From Zygnema cylindricum (taxonomy: Eukaryota > Streptophyta > Zygnematophyceae > Zygnematales > Zygnemataceae), in contig JBBHKE010001948.1 of assembly GCA_037447655.1 (NCBI GenBank), positions 38,393-98,157 of the forward strand: DNA of 59,765 nucleotides, read 5' to 3'. This document shows, one piece after another, positions 12,501 to 25,195 of the stretch (positions are counted from its first letter, which is position 1; each line of letters starts with the position of its first letter). The notes under the pieces are model-generated. The model made no database searches. It saw nothing but the letters and a program-made list of their open reading frames with translations, and was not told the DNA's origin. A program made the position numbers and the translations under genes.

Positions 12501-15500
12501 CATTTTTAATTAATTTTTTACATTTGCAGCCAATGAACTGACCGTTGTCAATTATTGGTGATGGAATAATTGGTGGTAAGTCGCAGATTTGTTTACAAGT
12601 CGAGAGGCGACGCAGTACAGTACCTGTCCGGCTGTACTATACATATGCTTTTATATCATATATCGCACATACCGAATGTGAATTATCTGTGATAACAAAT
12701 AGCGATATGCAATTTAAGGCGAGAACATGCAACATATTAAATCGCGACATTTTTTGACAATCGATACAATGCAACTCAATACTTTTTACTTTTGCTTCTA
12801 CATTCTCAGCTGTAATAAGTATGAACCACACTGACAGTTGCCGGCTTCAGATCCTACACATAAATAAGCATCAACCAAACCTACTTTTCCGTACATGATT
12901 TACCATGTAATTTGCACATCCATTATTGCGTGCCCACTAATTACAATAAACAGTCTCGACATTAAAACGGCTGAATTAGAACCAATGATGTACAAAAGAA
13001 TAAAGCATGGTTTAACACCACTGCTTTCATCAATGGATAAGACAACTCCTGATAAACTTGTATAGAAACTTTCTTACCTGTCAGGGAAGAGTTGAAGAAG
13101 CTTGTCAGCCATGGAGGGTAACAACCAAAGACCAGTTGCAAAAAATTGGTTGCTTTGCATCGTAACTGTTTTCACGTACTGTTGAAGAGCCAATTGAGCC
13201 TCTTCACAAAAGAAGGATGGCCCGTCAGAATACTCGTGACGATGGCTGACCTCTATCCAAGCCACATGTGTGGGCCCTTCATTTTTTGTGACCTTCAACC
13301 CGGTCACATTCTGGAGACTGAGGATGGCCAAACAAGACGAGCGTCCATGTGGTACCACTCAGTACAACAGGAAACATAAGACAAGCTGATAGTCATAAAT
13401 ATACACAAATAAACAATTTTGTACACAAACACATGTACATGTATGCACATGTCTATACATACACACCCACACACGCACACAAACACACATGTATAAAAAT
13501 ACACATGTAAACATATACACATATACACACAATATCCTCAAACATACACATAAACTACACACACACACACACACACAAAACACACACACATACGCACACA
13601 TACATAGACATATATACACAGGCATATGTACACATGTAGACATAGATACATACACACACACTAGCCAAACAAAACTGAAGGCGGCTCTGCAATTAAGGGA
13701 ACGAACAACCTCTTGTGAAAGTAAAGCAGACGGTTAGCATATCTCTGGCAAAACCATACATCATTTGGTGTTTCCTAATGACATCGTGAGCAAGCAAGCA
13801 GAATACCATATGCCACAAATGTACACCTTAACAACGGAACATTAAGCCCTCAGTGTTCTTTCGTTAACAGCGGACATTCAAGAAGCTTGCATTCTCGAAC
13901 AAAACACACCGACTCAGTTGCTATGATATATTTCAAAAGCCTCAGAGGAAAATTATGACTGACACAATTTAGTAAGTTGTTCCAACCAATTAACAGGGAA
14001 ACTATATCTGAAAAAGTTGTTCATCAATAAAACAACGCAAAAACTTGGTGTGCACGTGATGGCCTTTGAAAAAAATGAAGAAAACTGAGGAAAAAAGCAC
14101 TCAAACCTGAGGAGCTGAGCATAGGGGACTTTATTTGGCCAATGTTGCCATGCTGGAGCCCACCAAGAAGTTTCTGGAGCAGGAAAGTCACAGAGTGTGC
14201 CCTGCAATTCACTGCGGTTCAAGAATCAGGCCAGGAAAACATTGTTTTAATACATCAATAAAAAAATGAATACTTGACAAAATATTGTTTTCCATACGTT
14301 CAGAAACAATGACACTTGTATAGAACATTTATCTATTAATAAATAAGCATCCTCGTGAAATACTGAAGCAAGGACCAGCTACAAAGAGCTGGCAGGCCAG
14401 AAAACGTTTTTTGTAAAATAAACATATTGCATGGATACAAAAGAAAGTGAATGCCATTTTTGAACCATGAATCACCACAGACAGAAACAGAAACAGCATT
14501 CTACCCTCTAAAACTAGAGGTGCAGTTCGAGAAATCCGGAGTAACATTGCGATACAGCAAAATTGAATAACCAAAAGAACCTTAAGGAAAAAGGGACAAA
14601 CGATAACAACGTTTGTTAAGGACAACACTTTCGAAGCTTTCAAAAAAAACGTTAGTAAATCTCATGACCTGAATATTCATTCCAGCAACAACTTGCTAAT
14701 ATCCCTTGCATTTGCTGAAATCAGCAGACGAATGAGATTATTGAAGGCAAGCTTCGGTATGCAAATTGACAAATTCTCAAAAGTTGTAACTTCAAATGGA
14801 AGACATACAAAGAATTTACAGAAAAAGAAATGACAGGGAAAGGAACTCAAACTTTATCCAATTACAACCACAGAACAAATAGCCGTCCATAAACACTAAA
14901 ATACAGAAGACAATTTAGTGCGCAATTTAGTGTGGATAAGAGAAGATTGAGCATCTACCTCCAACAAAGTATCCGACACGAGAAGGACACGATCCGTCAG
15001 CAAAGCCCAAATAAAAATTGATGCAAAACCAAGAAGCCTGTTTCCAAGGCCATCACTGAGATCCACCATAGCATATGTGCATCCCTTTAGTCGGGAAAAA
15101 TTGCCGATTTCTCTTCCTCGAAAATCACCAACAACATAAGGCCAATCTGTTGGGCCATGCCAGCATTTTTTGTACCGCTCCAAATATGCTGATAAAGCCC
15201 AAAAGCAAAGAGACATTTTCACATTGCAACCATCAAGCAAACTAAGTATTTTCGGGGTACAATCATGTTGAAAAAATTATATCACAAGGACAAGGAAGGT
15301 CACCCGTGATGTACATTTAAGGCCTCTTCAAATAGCCCATTTGTAAAATTCAAAGGTTCTGATTATTGGTACATTATTGGTCCGGTACAGACTGCAATTG
15401 CTAATCTCTGTAATTGTCAACACCAAAGGAAATAAAAACCCGAAGCTTTCACTAACGTGTTCAAGTCTTCATCCATCCAAGTATGCAGACAAAATTATAA

Positions 15501-17969
15501 GCTTCGATTATAAGCGCTCACCTACACTTGCCAACGAACTGCACTAATCATTATTTAGTTCAAATTGTTTATTTCCATGCACAATAGCTATTTTCGTTTG
15601 GAGGCAACCATTTGAACGTAAGAGTTTTTCTTTGCAGTTATGATGCTGCATAGATTTCCACACACAATGATGGCAGTGCTGGTTGGTTTAAAGGTCTTGA
15701 CAGATCATCAAAATACATGGTTTCATTAGCCATCAATGTAAATCAAACTGTAGTCCAAAATCAAAAAATGTCTAGAAAAGTTTTAGATAGATGTGAAGTA
15801 TCTCAATTTTTGCTTGATATACAGGGAGTTGAGGTTGCATACCAGCTATTTTATCAACAAGCGCTGAGGAAGGCTTAATGTTGGAAACAGAAGGTTTATA
15901 AAAATGTTTTTCAGATCTGGTCGATTCACACACGCCACAATCAACAATTCATCTTGAACCGTTAGAGCCCGGTAGAATAAAGGGGGGGAAAAGTGGGTAA
16001 CATAAAGGTTTGTAACCCACGTGGAACCAGAAAATTAAGTTCAGAGACATGTTATGCCGTTGACGTCAAATACATGAAAAGATACTAGTGGCTCTTAGAA
16101 AAAAGGGTTTCCCCATGAATAAACAATGAAATGTGAGCAAAAAGTATTAAAGTACTGCGTATACTTTTTAGAGTAGATTGAACAAAAATAAAAGTTAAAC
16201 GTCAACAACTTCTGTGTCGATAGTACGTTAAGAACTAACATGTGGTTATGCCAAGCTAAAGACAATTAAATTCGAAGTACCTAGAAGTTGATGGAAAATG
16301 ATAGAAAGGCCGTTGCTGAATCTCCTAGTTTTTAACATAAGACATACTTGTACAATATACACAAAACGGGCAAAGCCAAATAAATAGGATAAGGCACCTA
16401 AAAGGGAACTTATTGTGTGCGATTGAGTGAACGTTAAGAGTAACAAGCACTCTAAAGTATGCATTGAGTTTTATATTAGAAGCTATTTCAATGTATCGTC
16501 AAGGCCTCACTGCTTACACGACATTCATTCAAACGGGAACTATAACAAAGTACAGATTGTGGCGATGGGAGCCAACTGAAGGATATTCATATAGTTGCCA
16601 CCGAAAGGGGATGATCCTACTGGTTTTCATATGTTACCAAGCCAGGCTCGCAAAAAGTGGAAAAAGCATGAAGTCACTGGAAAAAATCCTCCAGGTAAGC
16701 ACAAAAGATTAGGAGCAGCCTTACATGGCATTTAAGTGCGGCTCTGTATGAAATGGTTGAGCTGATGTATAAGGGAGAAAACAAATGAAACAGCACAGAG
16801 GAGACCAGAAGTATTATGGTACCAGTATGGAGACTGAAGAACCAGCGGGTCAAACACCACAAGGGTACACTGGCAAAAACACCCCCTTGTGTACATAGCT
16901 CGGTGAAAAGATGATCATAGTGGGTTCAATTTTAAGAGATTTCAATGTAACCTACACTAATATACCTCCAATAAGTACACATGTTAAGCATTGTTGCTAC
17001 TCCTCAACATTGTGTTAACGTCCAGGTACATGAGCAGACTGTAAAAGTGTTTGTCTGGGTCGGACATGAAGAAGGCAGTGCATGGGAAATAATGGAAGCC
17101 ACGAGCGCTAGTACTACTAACAGTTGTTGATCGCTAGAACTACAAACTACCTATATGAATCTCAAAGTCATCTAAACCATTGAATAGTTGCCCAATTTCC
17201 AATTGGCAATGACGGTTCAAAAGCTGAGAAAGCTTCCTTTAGGATGCAGTGTAACAACAAATATGGAACGAGACAAAACTCTTTGAAAGCCAGAACATAG
17301 TTAACAATAATACCCAACGGTAATGTACTGATCAGCGACTGTTGCTACAAGTGACCTGAAATGTCTGGTGGTGGGAAGACTAAAAGCATTCTCACCAAAA
17401 TTTCTAAAATGCCTTCAAAATAACGCACAGTGTCTATTAGTCGTCTTCAATCCTTTGAGCGAAGCAGTAGAAAATATAAAACATAATCTGGCTAAGAGTT
17501 TGCAATTTTAGAATGGCCTTAGAAGTTCAAAAATGAAAGTAAAGAAGCCACACAACCTTGACCAGCATAAATTACTCTCCTTCCGTAGACGATGCGCGTG
17601 AAGCCAAGGCCGATAGCTTTGACTTTGCAGGAATCGATGTGGTGATGGTGCTTCTCCTCCTCCTCCTTCCTCGACATCAGCAGGACCTTCAGTATACACT
17701 TGCCTGGGTTGCTGAATTCCAAGCAAAGTCAATACTTGGTTCACAGGAGAATGGGAATCCAACTCAATATCCAATCCTTCAGCATTTTTGCTTGAACTAG
17801 TAGCTGCCACATGGCTGAGAACAGTAAATAACACAAACAATCTCAAATTGCGACTGATAAATCCACAATGGAGGCTAAATGGAAATCCGGAAAAGAAAAT
17901 GTCAAGTTGATTCATTTGGGAGTTGTTATATTGAACGTCACTTGACGAACACGGAATCACAGTGCGCAT
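9584..17969 (-). CDS. GT37 alpha-(1,2)-fucosyltransferase, plant xyloglucan FUT1-like
   Basis: A type II Golgi glycosyltransferase moving fucose from GDP-fucose to cell-wall or glycoprotein galactose. Eight exons, all in frame: 17969-17576, 15188-14959, 14201-14107, 13317-13078, 11988-11871, 11226-11080, 10651-10278 and 9725-9584 (TAA), giving about 579 residues (Arabidopsis FUT1 is about 558). The first ATG follows a non-ATG open stretch. A hydrophobic anchor (NLRLFVLFTVLSHVAA) lies near residue 40. GT37 signatures in order are SDGLGNRLLG and ALLTDRVLLV (residues about 177-203), LCDFPAPETSWW, LLPSMADKLLQLFPDR, HFILNPNNLVW, ERIGMQIRTR (the donor-site motif), AFAEMWLLSLS and SAGSTFGYIAAGL. The family's usual C-terminal cysteine-rich segment is absent or replaced. 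Exon 6/7 has an alternative junction (11063/10640) that also keeps frame. Acceptor substrate cannot be inferred. Confidence 0.88.
12267..12368 (-). other. Possible in-frame cassette exon in fucosyltransferase intron 4
   Basis: Within the intron between exons 4 and 5, a strong acceptor (TTTTTCAG) at 12369-12370 and a strong donor (CAG/GTGAGT) at 12266 bound exactly 102 bp. Included, it adds 34 codons without a stop and without shifting frame (residues TINICIVFHQL...). A second frame is also open throughout. GT37 proteins have no such insert here (LFPD joins directly to VLFRHI), so it would be an optional exon or chance. Confidence 0.3.
13390..13670. repeat. CA/TG-rich microsatellite region in an intron
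   Basis: Imperfect ACAC and ACAT repeats (ATACACACAC, ACACACACAAAACACACAC) immediately upstream of fucosyltransferase exon 4 on the transcribed strand. Open frames here encode only biased C/V/Y- or H/T-rich peptides. Confidence 0.9.
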
Positions 17970-18435
17970 ACTGTTGCAGGCGCGAGTCAAGGTGACTCAG
18001 ATTTCATGGAGGATGCTTTGTCATTAATCTAACCAGGGGCTATGCATACACATCACTGGAACCCAGCCATATGGTAGGTTCAGTTGCAAATTCTTTGTTC
18101 GCCATTACCCGAAGCACTTTCAATGTAGAATTACAGATCTCGGTATCTCTAGAACCTTTAACTTGAAAAACGATGAAAAATGTTCGACAAAACTAGGAGG
18201 AGGAGAAAGTTTATCTCCATCAAATCCTCCGACTTTGCCTCCATAGCGCAGTAGCAATTAAGAAACTAGACAATCTCTTAGCTATGCGTCATTACGTAGC
18301 GACACCAGGAATTCCGGGGAAGTCAGCCATGCCTCCCATCCCACCCTGCTACTGTACTGTACATCGCCCATCACCGCCCATCGCTATTAAAGTTAATGAA
18401 TAATTAGCGTTAACAGTAAAAAAGTTTACTGTACA
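17970..18435. other. Upstream region of the fucosyltransferase gene
   Basis: No gene is seen. It should contain the 5' UTR and promoter of the minus-strand fucosyltransferase, but no clear TATA box or operator could be assigned. A second partial family B end (CACCGCCCATCGCTATTAAAG) lies near 18373, next to the full copy at 18436. Confidence 0.4.
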
Positions 18436-18999
18436 CTACACCGCCAATCGCTATTAGCGTAGCGTACGCTAATTCCGTCCCGCTTTTTTTTATATTTATT
18501 CTCCATTAGCGTAGTTCATTCTATTTTTTTCTTTATTCTATTTAGGGTATATTTTTTGGTACCGTACAAAACGGAAGTACGTCATCTTTTAAATAGTGTG
18601 GTGTACGGTCAGAGTTTGACCGTACAAAAACGTACCTTTTAAGTGAAAAAGTACAATTCATTATGTTTAGTAGCCGCGGACGCATGAGAATGTGCGGTCT
18701 AAAAAGGGGATCAAATCGGGTTGTTGGATATCACATTCGCATATATTCTTCCAACAACCACGTTTCGACTGTGTGAACGTACGATTTATGTACGATTTGT
18801 CAAGTTTTGTACAAATACCTATGTTAGTGTAAGCATGTTTGTGACCGACATTTACTTTTTCAAAGACCCAAAATATAATTATTAAACAAATAGAATGTAT
18901 GTTATTTTCCAAAATTTTCAAATTTTTAATTAGCGTAAACCGCGGTAATTATTCATATACGCTAAAGATACTTCTACGCTAATAGCGATTGGCGGTGTA
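18436..18999. mobile_element. MITE family B, copy 4
   Basis: CTACACCGCCAATCGCTATTAGCG on the left is mirrored by CGCTAATAGCGATTGGCGGTGTA on the right, a near-perfect inverted repeat of about 23 bp. The element is about 564 bp, a size class shared with copy 1 and with the copy at 36192. There is no transposase. Confidence 0.8.
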
Positions 19000-19022
19000 A
19001 CTTGTCAGATTTGTGACACTCT

Positions 19023-19081
19023 GTCGCGTTCCCTAAGATTTGCGAAGTGAATAGTGTTACTACCTTGTGAGATTTGCGACG
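19023..19081. repeat. Dispersed repeat C, copy 1
   Basis: The block GTCGCGTTCCCTAAGATTTG followed by GCGAARTGAATAGTG recurs at 22726-22782 and again, truncated, at 22790-22830. It directly follows MITE B copy 4. Identity across the shared 55 bp is very high. Confidence 0.75.
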
Positions 19082-19381
19082 CTAATCATGATGTCACGTA
19101 CTTCCACTATACTAAAGAGTACAAAGTATGATAATGTTAGATTGTATGGACAATACAAAATTTTCATTTTTTTTGGTTGGTTGGTTAACCGAGCGTAACC
19201 GACAATTTTATTTTTTCTGGTGAACCAACCGACCGCAACCGCCCAGCCCCCAAAATTTGGCAACCGAATTCGTTCCGGATCCGGCGCGGGCGGTCGGTTA
19301 ACGGTCAGTCACGGTTTCGGTTGACCGTTTGCAACCTCTGCTACGTATTCATTTGACATTTTTTGGGAAGCAGGTTTAAGT

Positions 19382-20192
19382 CACCTTAGGGTACTTTCGC
19401 ATGTAACCGAAACTTAGTCTTGTTACTTTGTTTTTTAGCGGAGATTCTCTGTGCAACTTTCGGAGCATTCGGATGTAAACACAAATAACTTGTCACTTAA
19501 AAAAAGTGACTTACGTAGACGTGTACGAAACAATGTGACAGATGAAGTGGTACCCAAAATGAGGCAAAACTTCCACCTGACTTCAATTTGAGGCGTTTCT
19601 CCTCACGCTGTACAATGTTTGTGGCTTCGTAATGTCCGTACGCCACATTGTCAACGTGTCGAAATCTTAAAATACCTTTCACATTCGCACAGAAATGTGG
19701 TTTCGTTTTTTGTCTTCCCACTTGCCGACAGGTGGCCAATATGTTTTCTAGGCCGTATGTGTGAAGACACGTGTTTGAGAGAGACGGAAATCAGCGCACG
19801 GAAAATAGTACGCACAGGCTATAAACGTGCAGTGTTTTTTTTTTGGTACTCCGCGCACAAAAATTATAAAAAACTTCAGACAAGTGCGACAGCGTCTGCC
19901 TATTCACTCACCTTATTGGACTTTATTTCAAATCACCTCGCTAGGTGATTTGATGTAAAGTTTGAACATGTGTTGAAAGGACGCGAAAGTGGGTCGAAAT
20001 GCGCTAAACGACAAATTGCATCGCGCTAGACGACAAACTACTGTACGTATAAAGTTTCAAGGTAACGCAACTTGTACGGTGGTAATTTCTATTTTTTGGT
20101 ACGGGTGCGAATTTTCTCGTTTTTTTCTAAGTTATGGAAGAAAACGACAGAAAATAACTGTAACTTTAGCACATGCGAAAGTACCCTTAGTG
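19382..20192. mobile_element. Putative TIR transposon D, non-autonomous
   Basis: CACCTTAGGGTACTTTCGCA at 19382 is mirrored by TGCGAAAGTACCCTTAGTG ending at 20192 (about 22 bp, two mismatches), bounding about 811 bp. No matching 8-bp target duplication was seen. Plus-strand open frames of about 105 codons inside have no recognisable transposase motif. Confidence 0.55.
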
Positions 20193-21687
20193 TCCACCCT
20201 GTCGAGTATCGAAAGCCAAAAAACGGTCAATGTAACTTTAATTGGTGAGAAAATTGAACTCTATAGCAATGAATACGTTAGAGAAATGAACCGTGACGAA
20301 TAAAACTGGCGAATCTACGATTTCGTGTGCAAAACCTTTTTCCCAGCTCCCCGACAATTTTATAGATTTCAGGATCTTAATGTCATAACGTCAAATAATA
20401 TCTCGAAAAGCAAAGGCACAACTTGACTAATTCCAAATTCGACAGCGTGTCATTTGCGGTAGTCATATCGAATTTTGACCGTCGATTCAACAGATCGACG
20501 GCCTAGGAGCCATCTAATACTAGCCCTTCTTGCAGTGCTGTCCTCTGCTCAAAAATCTAGTTAACAAGATCGTTGGATTGCCACGTCATCACATATCAGA
20601 ATGACTCGGTGGCGCGGCAGCCTTTTTGATTTGTCATTTGTGGCAAATGCTGCGTTTCATTTCCTCGATTTGTCGTATCTGACAAAGCTTTCACCTTGTC
20701 TGGGCCAGTTTGTCGCTATCTTGGCCTACGGCCCATTGGGCCAATTTTCGGTCATGAAACGATCGTTTTCAAAAACGTGACGACATCTCCAAAAGCTCAA
20801 TGATTGGCATGGCGGCGGAAAAATATAGTGGGCCTGTACAATTTTTTACACGTGTTGTATGGAAAGAGAAACAATTGGCTACACTAAAACTGCCCGTAAA
20901 GTTATGGAAACATTTGCAGCCGTCACAAAAAAACAAAAAAAAAAAAATCTCCCGAGTCAATCCCCATAAAACTTTGCGACGAGTGAATGTGGAAGCGTGT
21001 ACGGGATTTTCACATGTTTGTGCTCTTCTCAGATTCATATTTTTTGTCGTTTTATGCTACGTGGCGAATTGTGATTGTCCAAATTACGACCCGGTCATAG
21101 CAATTCTGGGGAAGTTAAGGAAAAGAAACAATCCAAAACCAGAAATCGCAAACCTCGCTTGAAATTGACGGATTTGGTAAAAATTATTGCGTCAGAATCG
21201 TATATTTTCTGATTTGATTGCATTTGATTGCGACAAGGGGACGTGACGTGTAGAGGGCACAACGGCAAAACAGGGAACGGACTTTTTCAAAAAGGACACC
21301 TTTACGTCGCAGGACATCAAAAGTCAAACATCATGGACGAATCAAAATGAACCTCCATCAGCGGAAAAAGTGGGGTAGTATGTTGGATAATTAGATTTCA
21401 TATGGTTTCGTACCGTTTGGTACTATATATAATTTCTAAACTGTTTCCTGAGAATCTATGAAGATTCTTTAAGCGTCCAGGCGAAAACATCGACCATCCG
21501 ATGTTTTCCTTGTTCGCATCTGCGACGAAATCGCTCCATCCAACCGTTTGTGACTGCCCGCGGTAGCCGCCGTGTACAAATGCTACTCGCTACACATGAA
21601 ACACTAAAATAGGTTCCATGGTGGACGAAAGATCGCAGCCGTACAGGTGGCATAGGCTATGTGACTTCGGAAAGGGTGGGTGCAAAT
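20193..21687. other. Intergenic, no supported gene
   Basis: Contains unassigned open frames (for example 20800-21162 plus, 120 codons, with one hydrophobic segment). None has a recognised domain or clear splice partners. An inverted motif, GACCGTCGATTC/GATCGACGG, lies near 20478-20503. Confidence 0.4.
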
Positions 21688-22244
21688 CATAGTTCAAAAG
21701 TAGGTGAAAGTAGGCCCATACAATATGCCTGTTGTACGCAAAACATACAATATGACCTTAAGACCCATATTGTATTGGTCGCAAAATGAAAAATAATAGT
21801 ATCAAGGTTGAGTTGCCCATCGATCGATAGAGAATTAAACGTCATGTCTAAATTTTGAAAAAACATTCGGACAAATTTTTATTTTCAGTGAGTTCTTAGG
21901 TATTTTTTATTTAAGCCGCCAGATTCGGAGGATCGGACGGTCGCTGATCAAAGTAGCGATTTAAGAAGATCACATATAGAGCCCATAACACAACTTACGA
22001 TAGGACTTACGTCCACGTTTTTTTTTCCGGGTTTTTTTCCCGCAGAATGTCATCCTACGTCAGTTCGCTAAAAAAAATCGTCCGGCGGCGTGCACTGTAC
22101 TATGATGATACGTCATATTCGTACGTTCGTAGAAAAGTGTGCACAATGCACACACATACAGTATGCCTACTTTGCGCGAGTTTTGTGCCAAGTTTTGTGC
22201 GCCTACCAAAGGCCTACCATAAAAACGCCTACTTTTGAACTATG
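21688..22244. mobile_element. hAT-like MITE family A, copy 4
   Basis: Ends are CATAGTTCAAAAGTAGG and CTACTTTTGAACTATG. The flanking octamers GTGCAAAT (21680-21687) and ATGCAAAT (22245-22252) agree at 7 of 8 positions, a hAT-type target duplication. The 557-bp interior shares the AGAGAATTAAACGTCATG block and the CATACAATATG palindromic part with the other copies. Confidence 0.85.
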
Positions 22245-22725
22245 ATGCAAATCCATGAAAGCCACGGATATTTTTTGCCGTTATGGAAGGCGTTTTGGGG
22301 TTCAAAACATTACAGCACAGCTTGTATAGTGATATAGTACGCACGTAAAAGTCTACATTTAAGTACGCTCTTACAAAGCTCACATTCAAATTCTACCCTT
22401 GAGAAATCTTTCACGATTTTTAACATCTTAACACAAGCCTACGTGGCTACGTGGTACCAACCAAAGTAAAGCAGGTCAGAGGTCGCAAAAGTCAAAAATT
22501 TACATAACCGAAACCGACAGTTTTTTTTTTTTTCAAAATCTGAGTTTCCGACGCCCGACCGGGTTATGTCACGCTCCAAAATTATTAACCGTTAACCGAT
22601 CGGCGTATACGAAAATAAATGTTAACAGAAACTTGATTTCTCGCGACTAACCGTGCCCGCCCGTAACCGAAAAAGTACAAAATTAATTAATGTACGACGT
22701 ATGAATAAGCCAATAATTACGATTT

Positions 22726-22830
22726 GTCGCGTTCCCTAAGATTTGCGAAATGAATAGTGTTACTACCGTGTCAGATTTGCGACGCTTTGTTGCGTTCCCT
22801 AAGATTTGCGAAATGAATAGTGCTACCGTA
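22726..22830. repeat. Dispersed repeat C, copies 2 and 3 in tandem
   Basis: Two adjacent units of GTTCCCTAAGATTTGCGAAA followed by TGAATAGTG, matching the unit at 19023-19081. Confidence 0.75.
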
Positions 22831-22975
22831 AATAAATAATTATTGTTATCCATTCTGATTTAGATTTTTCCGTTTTTTCAAAAAAAAAATTACTCTAGTT
22901 TATCAATAACTCTAATTTGGGTTTATGTCCGTAATAATTATCCGCTTTGAATATCTTTTAGGTACACATTCAGAA

Positions 22976-23101
22976 TCTGACAAACGTACAATTTCACGTC
23001 ATTATGACGTTTTCACTACGCGGTTTGTGAAAACGCATTCTGTCAAATCGTACAGTTTCATGTCATTATGGCGTTTGCACTACGCGGTTTGTGAAAACGC
23101 A
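22976..23101. repeat. Direct tandem duplication, about 62-bp unit
   Basis: Two units each run from TCTGNCAAA, through a CATTATGRCGTTT block, to the shared end ACTACGCGGTTTGTGAAAAC. They lie in decayed transposon DNA and are non-coding. Confidence 0.8.
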
Positions 23102-23335
23102 GTTACATCATAACGGCAAAACTAAATCATTTTTTGTACTTTTTTCGTTAGTACGGTACAATTTTGTACCTCAACCACACTATTTAAAACGACACTAAAC
23201 TAGAGTTGTTATCGTTGATTAAAATAGTACCTTGAATAATTTAAAGAAAAATTAAGAGTTATTTACTCTTTTTAAGGTTTTGGGTCAAAATTTGTGGTGA
23301 CGGAATTAGCGTTAATAACGCTAATTACGATTCGC

Positions 23336-23337
<2 letters not shown>

Positions 23338-23396
<59 letters not shown>
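23338..23396. repeat. (TA)n microsatellite
   Basis: About 29 uninterrupted TA units directly follow a family B-like end (GCTAATTACGATTCGCGGTA). This suggests expansion of the terminal TA beside a MITE. Confidence 0.97.
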
Positions 23397-23400
<4 letters not shown>

Positions 23401-24480
23401 TTATCCATGCTACAAAATAGAGTGGATAATTTTGCCTTGATGCCAAGCTTCTTTTCTACGCCCATCTTTTGAAACTTACAAGACGAAGAAAATTGCTATG
23501 TCCCCCCCCACACAAATGTACAGTCCTTTACCGTAGGTGTGAGCTTAACATTGAAGTGTGATCTGGAGACCATATCAATGCACGAGCAATCATGTTATAT
23601 AATAGCAATCAGTAGAATCTTCAATATAAGTTGAATCAAGTGCGCCTCTCTATTTCTCTCACTGTCGACCCAAATGTGTAGACTTTACATCACATAAAAA
23701 ACCATGTACTCCATAAGCTTTCGCAACCAGTCATTCGCTTCGACCATAAGTTAAAAGAATAGAGGGCTCCATTCCATACGGATTTTATCCCAATGATTGC
23801 AACATGTCAAAACCTATCGACAAGGACGCACTTACTTCGATGTCCACTTCATAATAATAATAACAATAAGAAAAAAATATCGCCTTAAATTTAACCTGAT
23901 GTAGGCAAGATAGTCGCAGAATGACGATTTTAAAAGTAAAAAATTCCAGTAAAAAAGCAATATACATAGGAGCTTGAAAGTACAATGAGTCTAAACTGTC
24001 TAAAACAAGTTCGTTGTACATCCAAGTAGGAACCCTAAAAGAGAAATGAGAAAAGTTTGTTTCTAGAACCTATGAACAAATTTTAGTCTCTCCTTCCTAG
24101 AATAGATCAGCGGTAAATAACCGCAGAGTCATATTTCCTTTTATCTCTAAACTGACCAGTAATCCTTTTCCCACAATGTCTCTTCCTTTTCTTTTTTTCT
24201 TTTCCCTAAGTCCTTATACTTGAACTCCAGACCTTCCTCTTCGGGTGTAAAACAAATGCTTTCCTTAAGAATCTACAGTTTCCGATAGATCTACAAACTA
24301 TTAACAAAAAAATTCTAAAAAAAGGACGAATAAATTCAATGCAGCACAAATCCGGCCCTAAAATATCGTAAAACTTCGTACCGTCGGTTCTATCCCGTGT
24401 CAACCTACCATTTTTATCGTTGACAAATAAATAGAAAAATAACAATTCACATTTTTTTTCCACCCTACTCTATTTCCTTT
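23397..24480. other. Intergenic, no supported gene
   Basis: A hydrophobic minus-strand open frame at 23785-24021 is followed by a plausible donor (CAG/GTTAAA) at about 23899. It has no recognised family and no partner exons, so I do not call it. Confidence 0.35.
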
Positions 24481-24499
24481 TCTACAGCACATAGATCCA

Positions 24500-25195
24500 C
24501 ACACTCCTACATTCCTAATATTCCCTCTCTCCCTTTCTCCCTCTCCTGCCCTTCTTCCTCTCCCTCTCCCTCTCTCCCTCTCTCTCTTTCGTCTTTTGTG
24601 AAGAGGACTAACCTGTAAGCAGTCAAAAATTTGCCTCTCTCTTCTGAGGGTCCAAGACTGAAAAATGGACGTACCTCTATCTCTCCCGCCTCTCTACTTT
24701 GGAAAACGAAAAAAAAAAAACAAACAAGAAAAAAAAATGAAAAAAAATCCTCCCTCTTCGATTAAGCCATAATGTTTAACAGTAGCAAACACTTTTTGAC
24801 CCGTACACAGATTCCCGTTTTGACCTTCGAGCATTCCACTCAGAGAGCCATCCCAAACAACCTAAACTATCTCTTTCTCCCTCCCCCTCTCTCCGTTCCT
24901 ACTCTTTCACCTCTCCGCCCTCTCCCTCTCCCTCCTTCCCCACCCTCCTCTCTCCTCGCCCGTGTCTCTCGTTCCCCTCTCTCTCTCTCTCTTGTTCTCT
25001 CGTCTCCCTCCCTTCCTTCCCTCCTCTCCTCCCTCCTCTCCTCCCTCTCCTCCCTCCTCTCCTCCCTCCCTCTCCTCCCTCTCATCCCTCTCCTCCCTCT
25101 GCTCCTCCCTCCCTCTCCTCCCTCTCATCCCTCTCATCCCTCCCTCCCTCCCTCCCTCTCGTCCCCCTCGTCCCTCTCTCCCTCTCTCCTCTCTC
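24500..25195. repeat. Pyrimidine-rich CTCCCT/CTCC minisatellite
   Basis: Two CT-rich blocks (24520-24590 and 24860-25195) built of CTCCCT, CTCCTCC and CTCTCT units end exactly at the stop codon of the minus-strand pyrophosphatase-like gene. In its transcript they would be a purine-rich 3' UTR. Open frames in it are compositional artefacts. Confidence 0.9.

Noticed and set aside
13359-13661. 100-codon Cys/Val/Tyr-rich minus-strand open frame
   Set aside because: Product of the CA microsatellite; no splice or domain evidence.
14329-14643. 104-codon minus-strand frame between fucosyltransferase exons 2 and 3
   Set aside because: It lies within an intron, its inclusion is not needed for the GT37 alignment, and it has no homologous pattern.
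20800-21162. 120-codon plus-strand frame with a hydrophobic segment
   Set aside because: No recognised family; located in transposon-rich DNA without promoter or splice support.
23785-24021. Hydrophobic minus-strand frame resembling a membrane-protein exon
   Set aside because: One plausible donor only; no neighbouring exons or family match could be identified.
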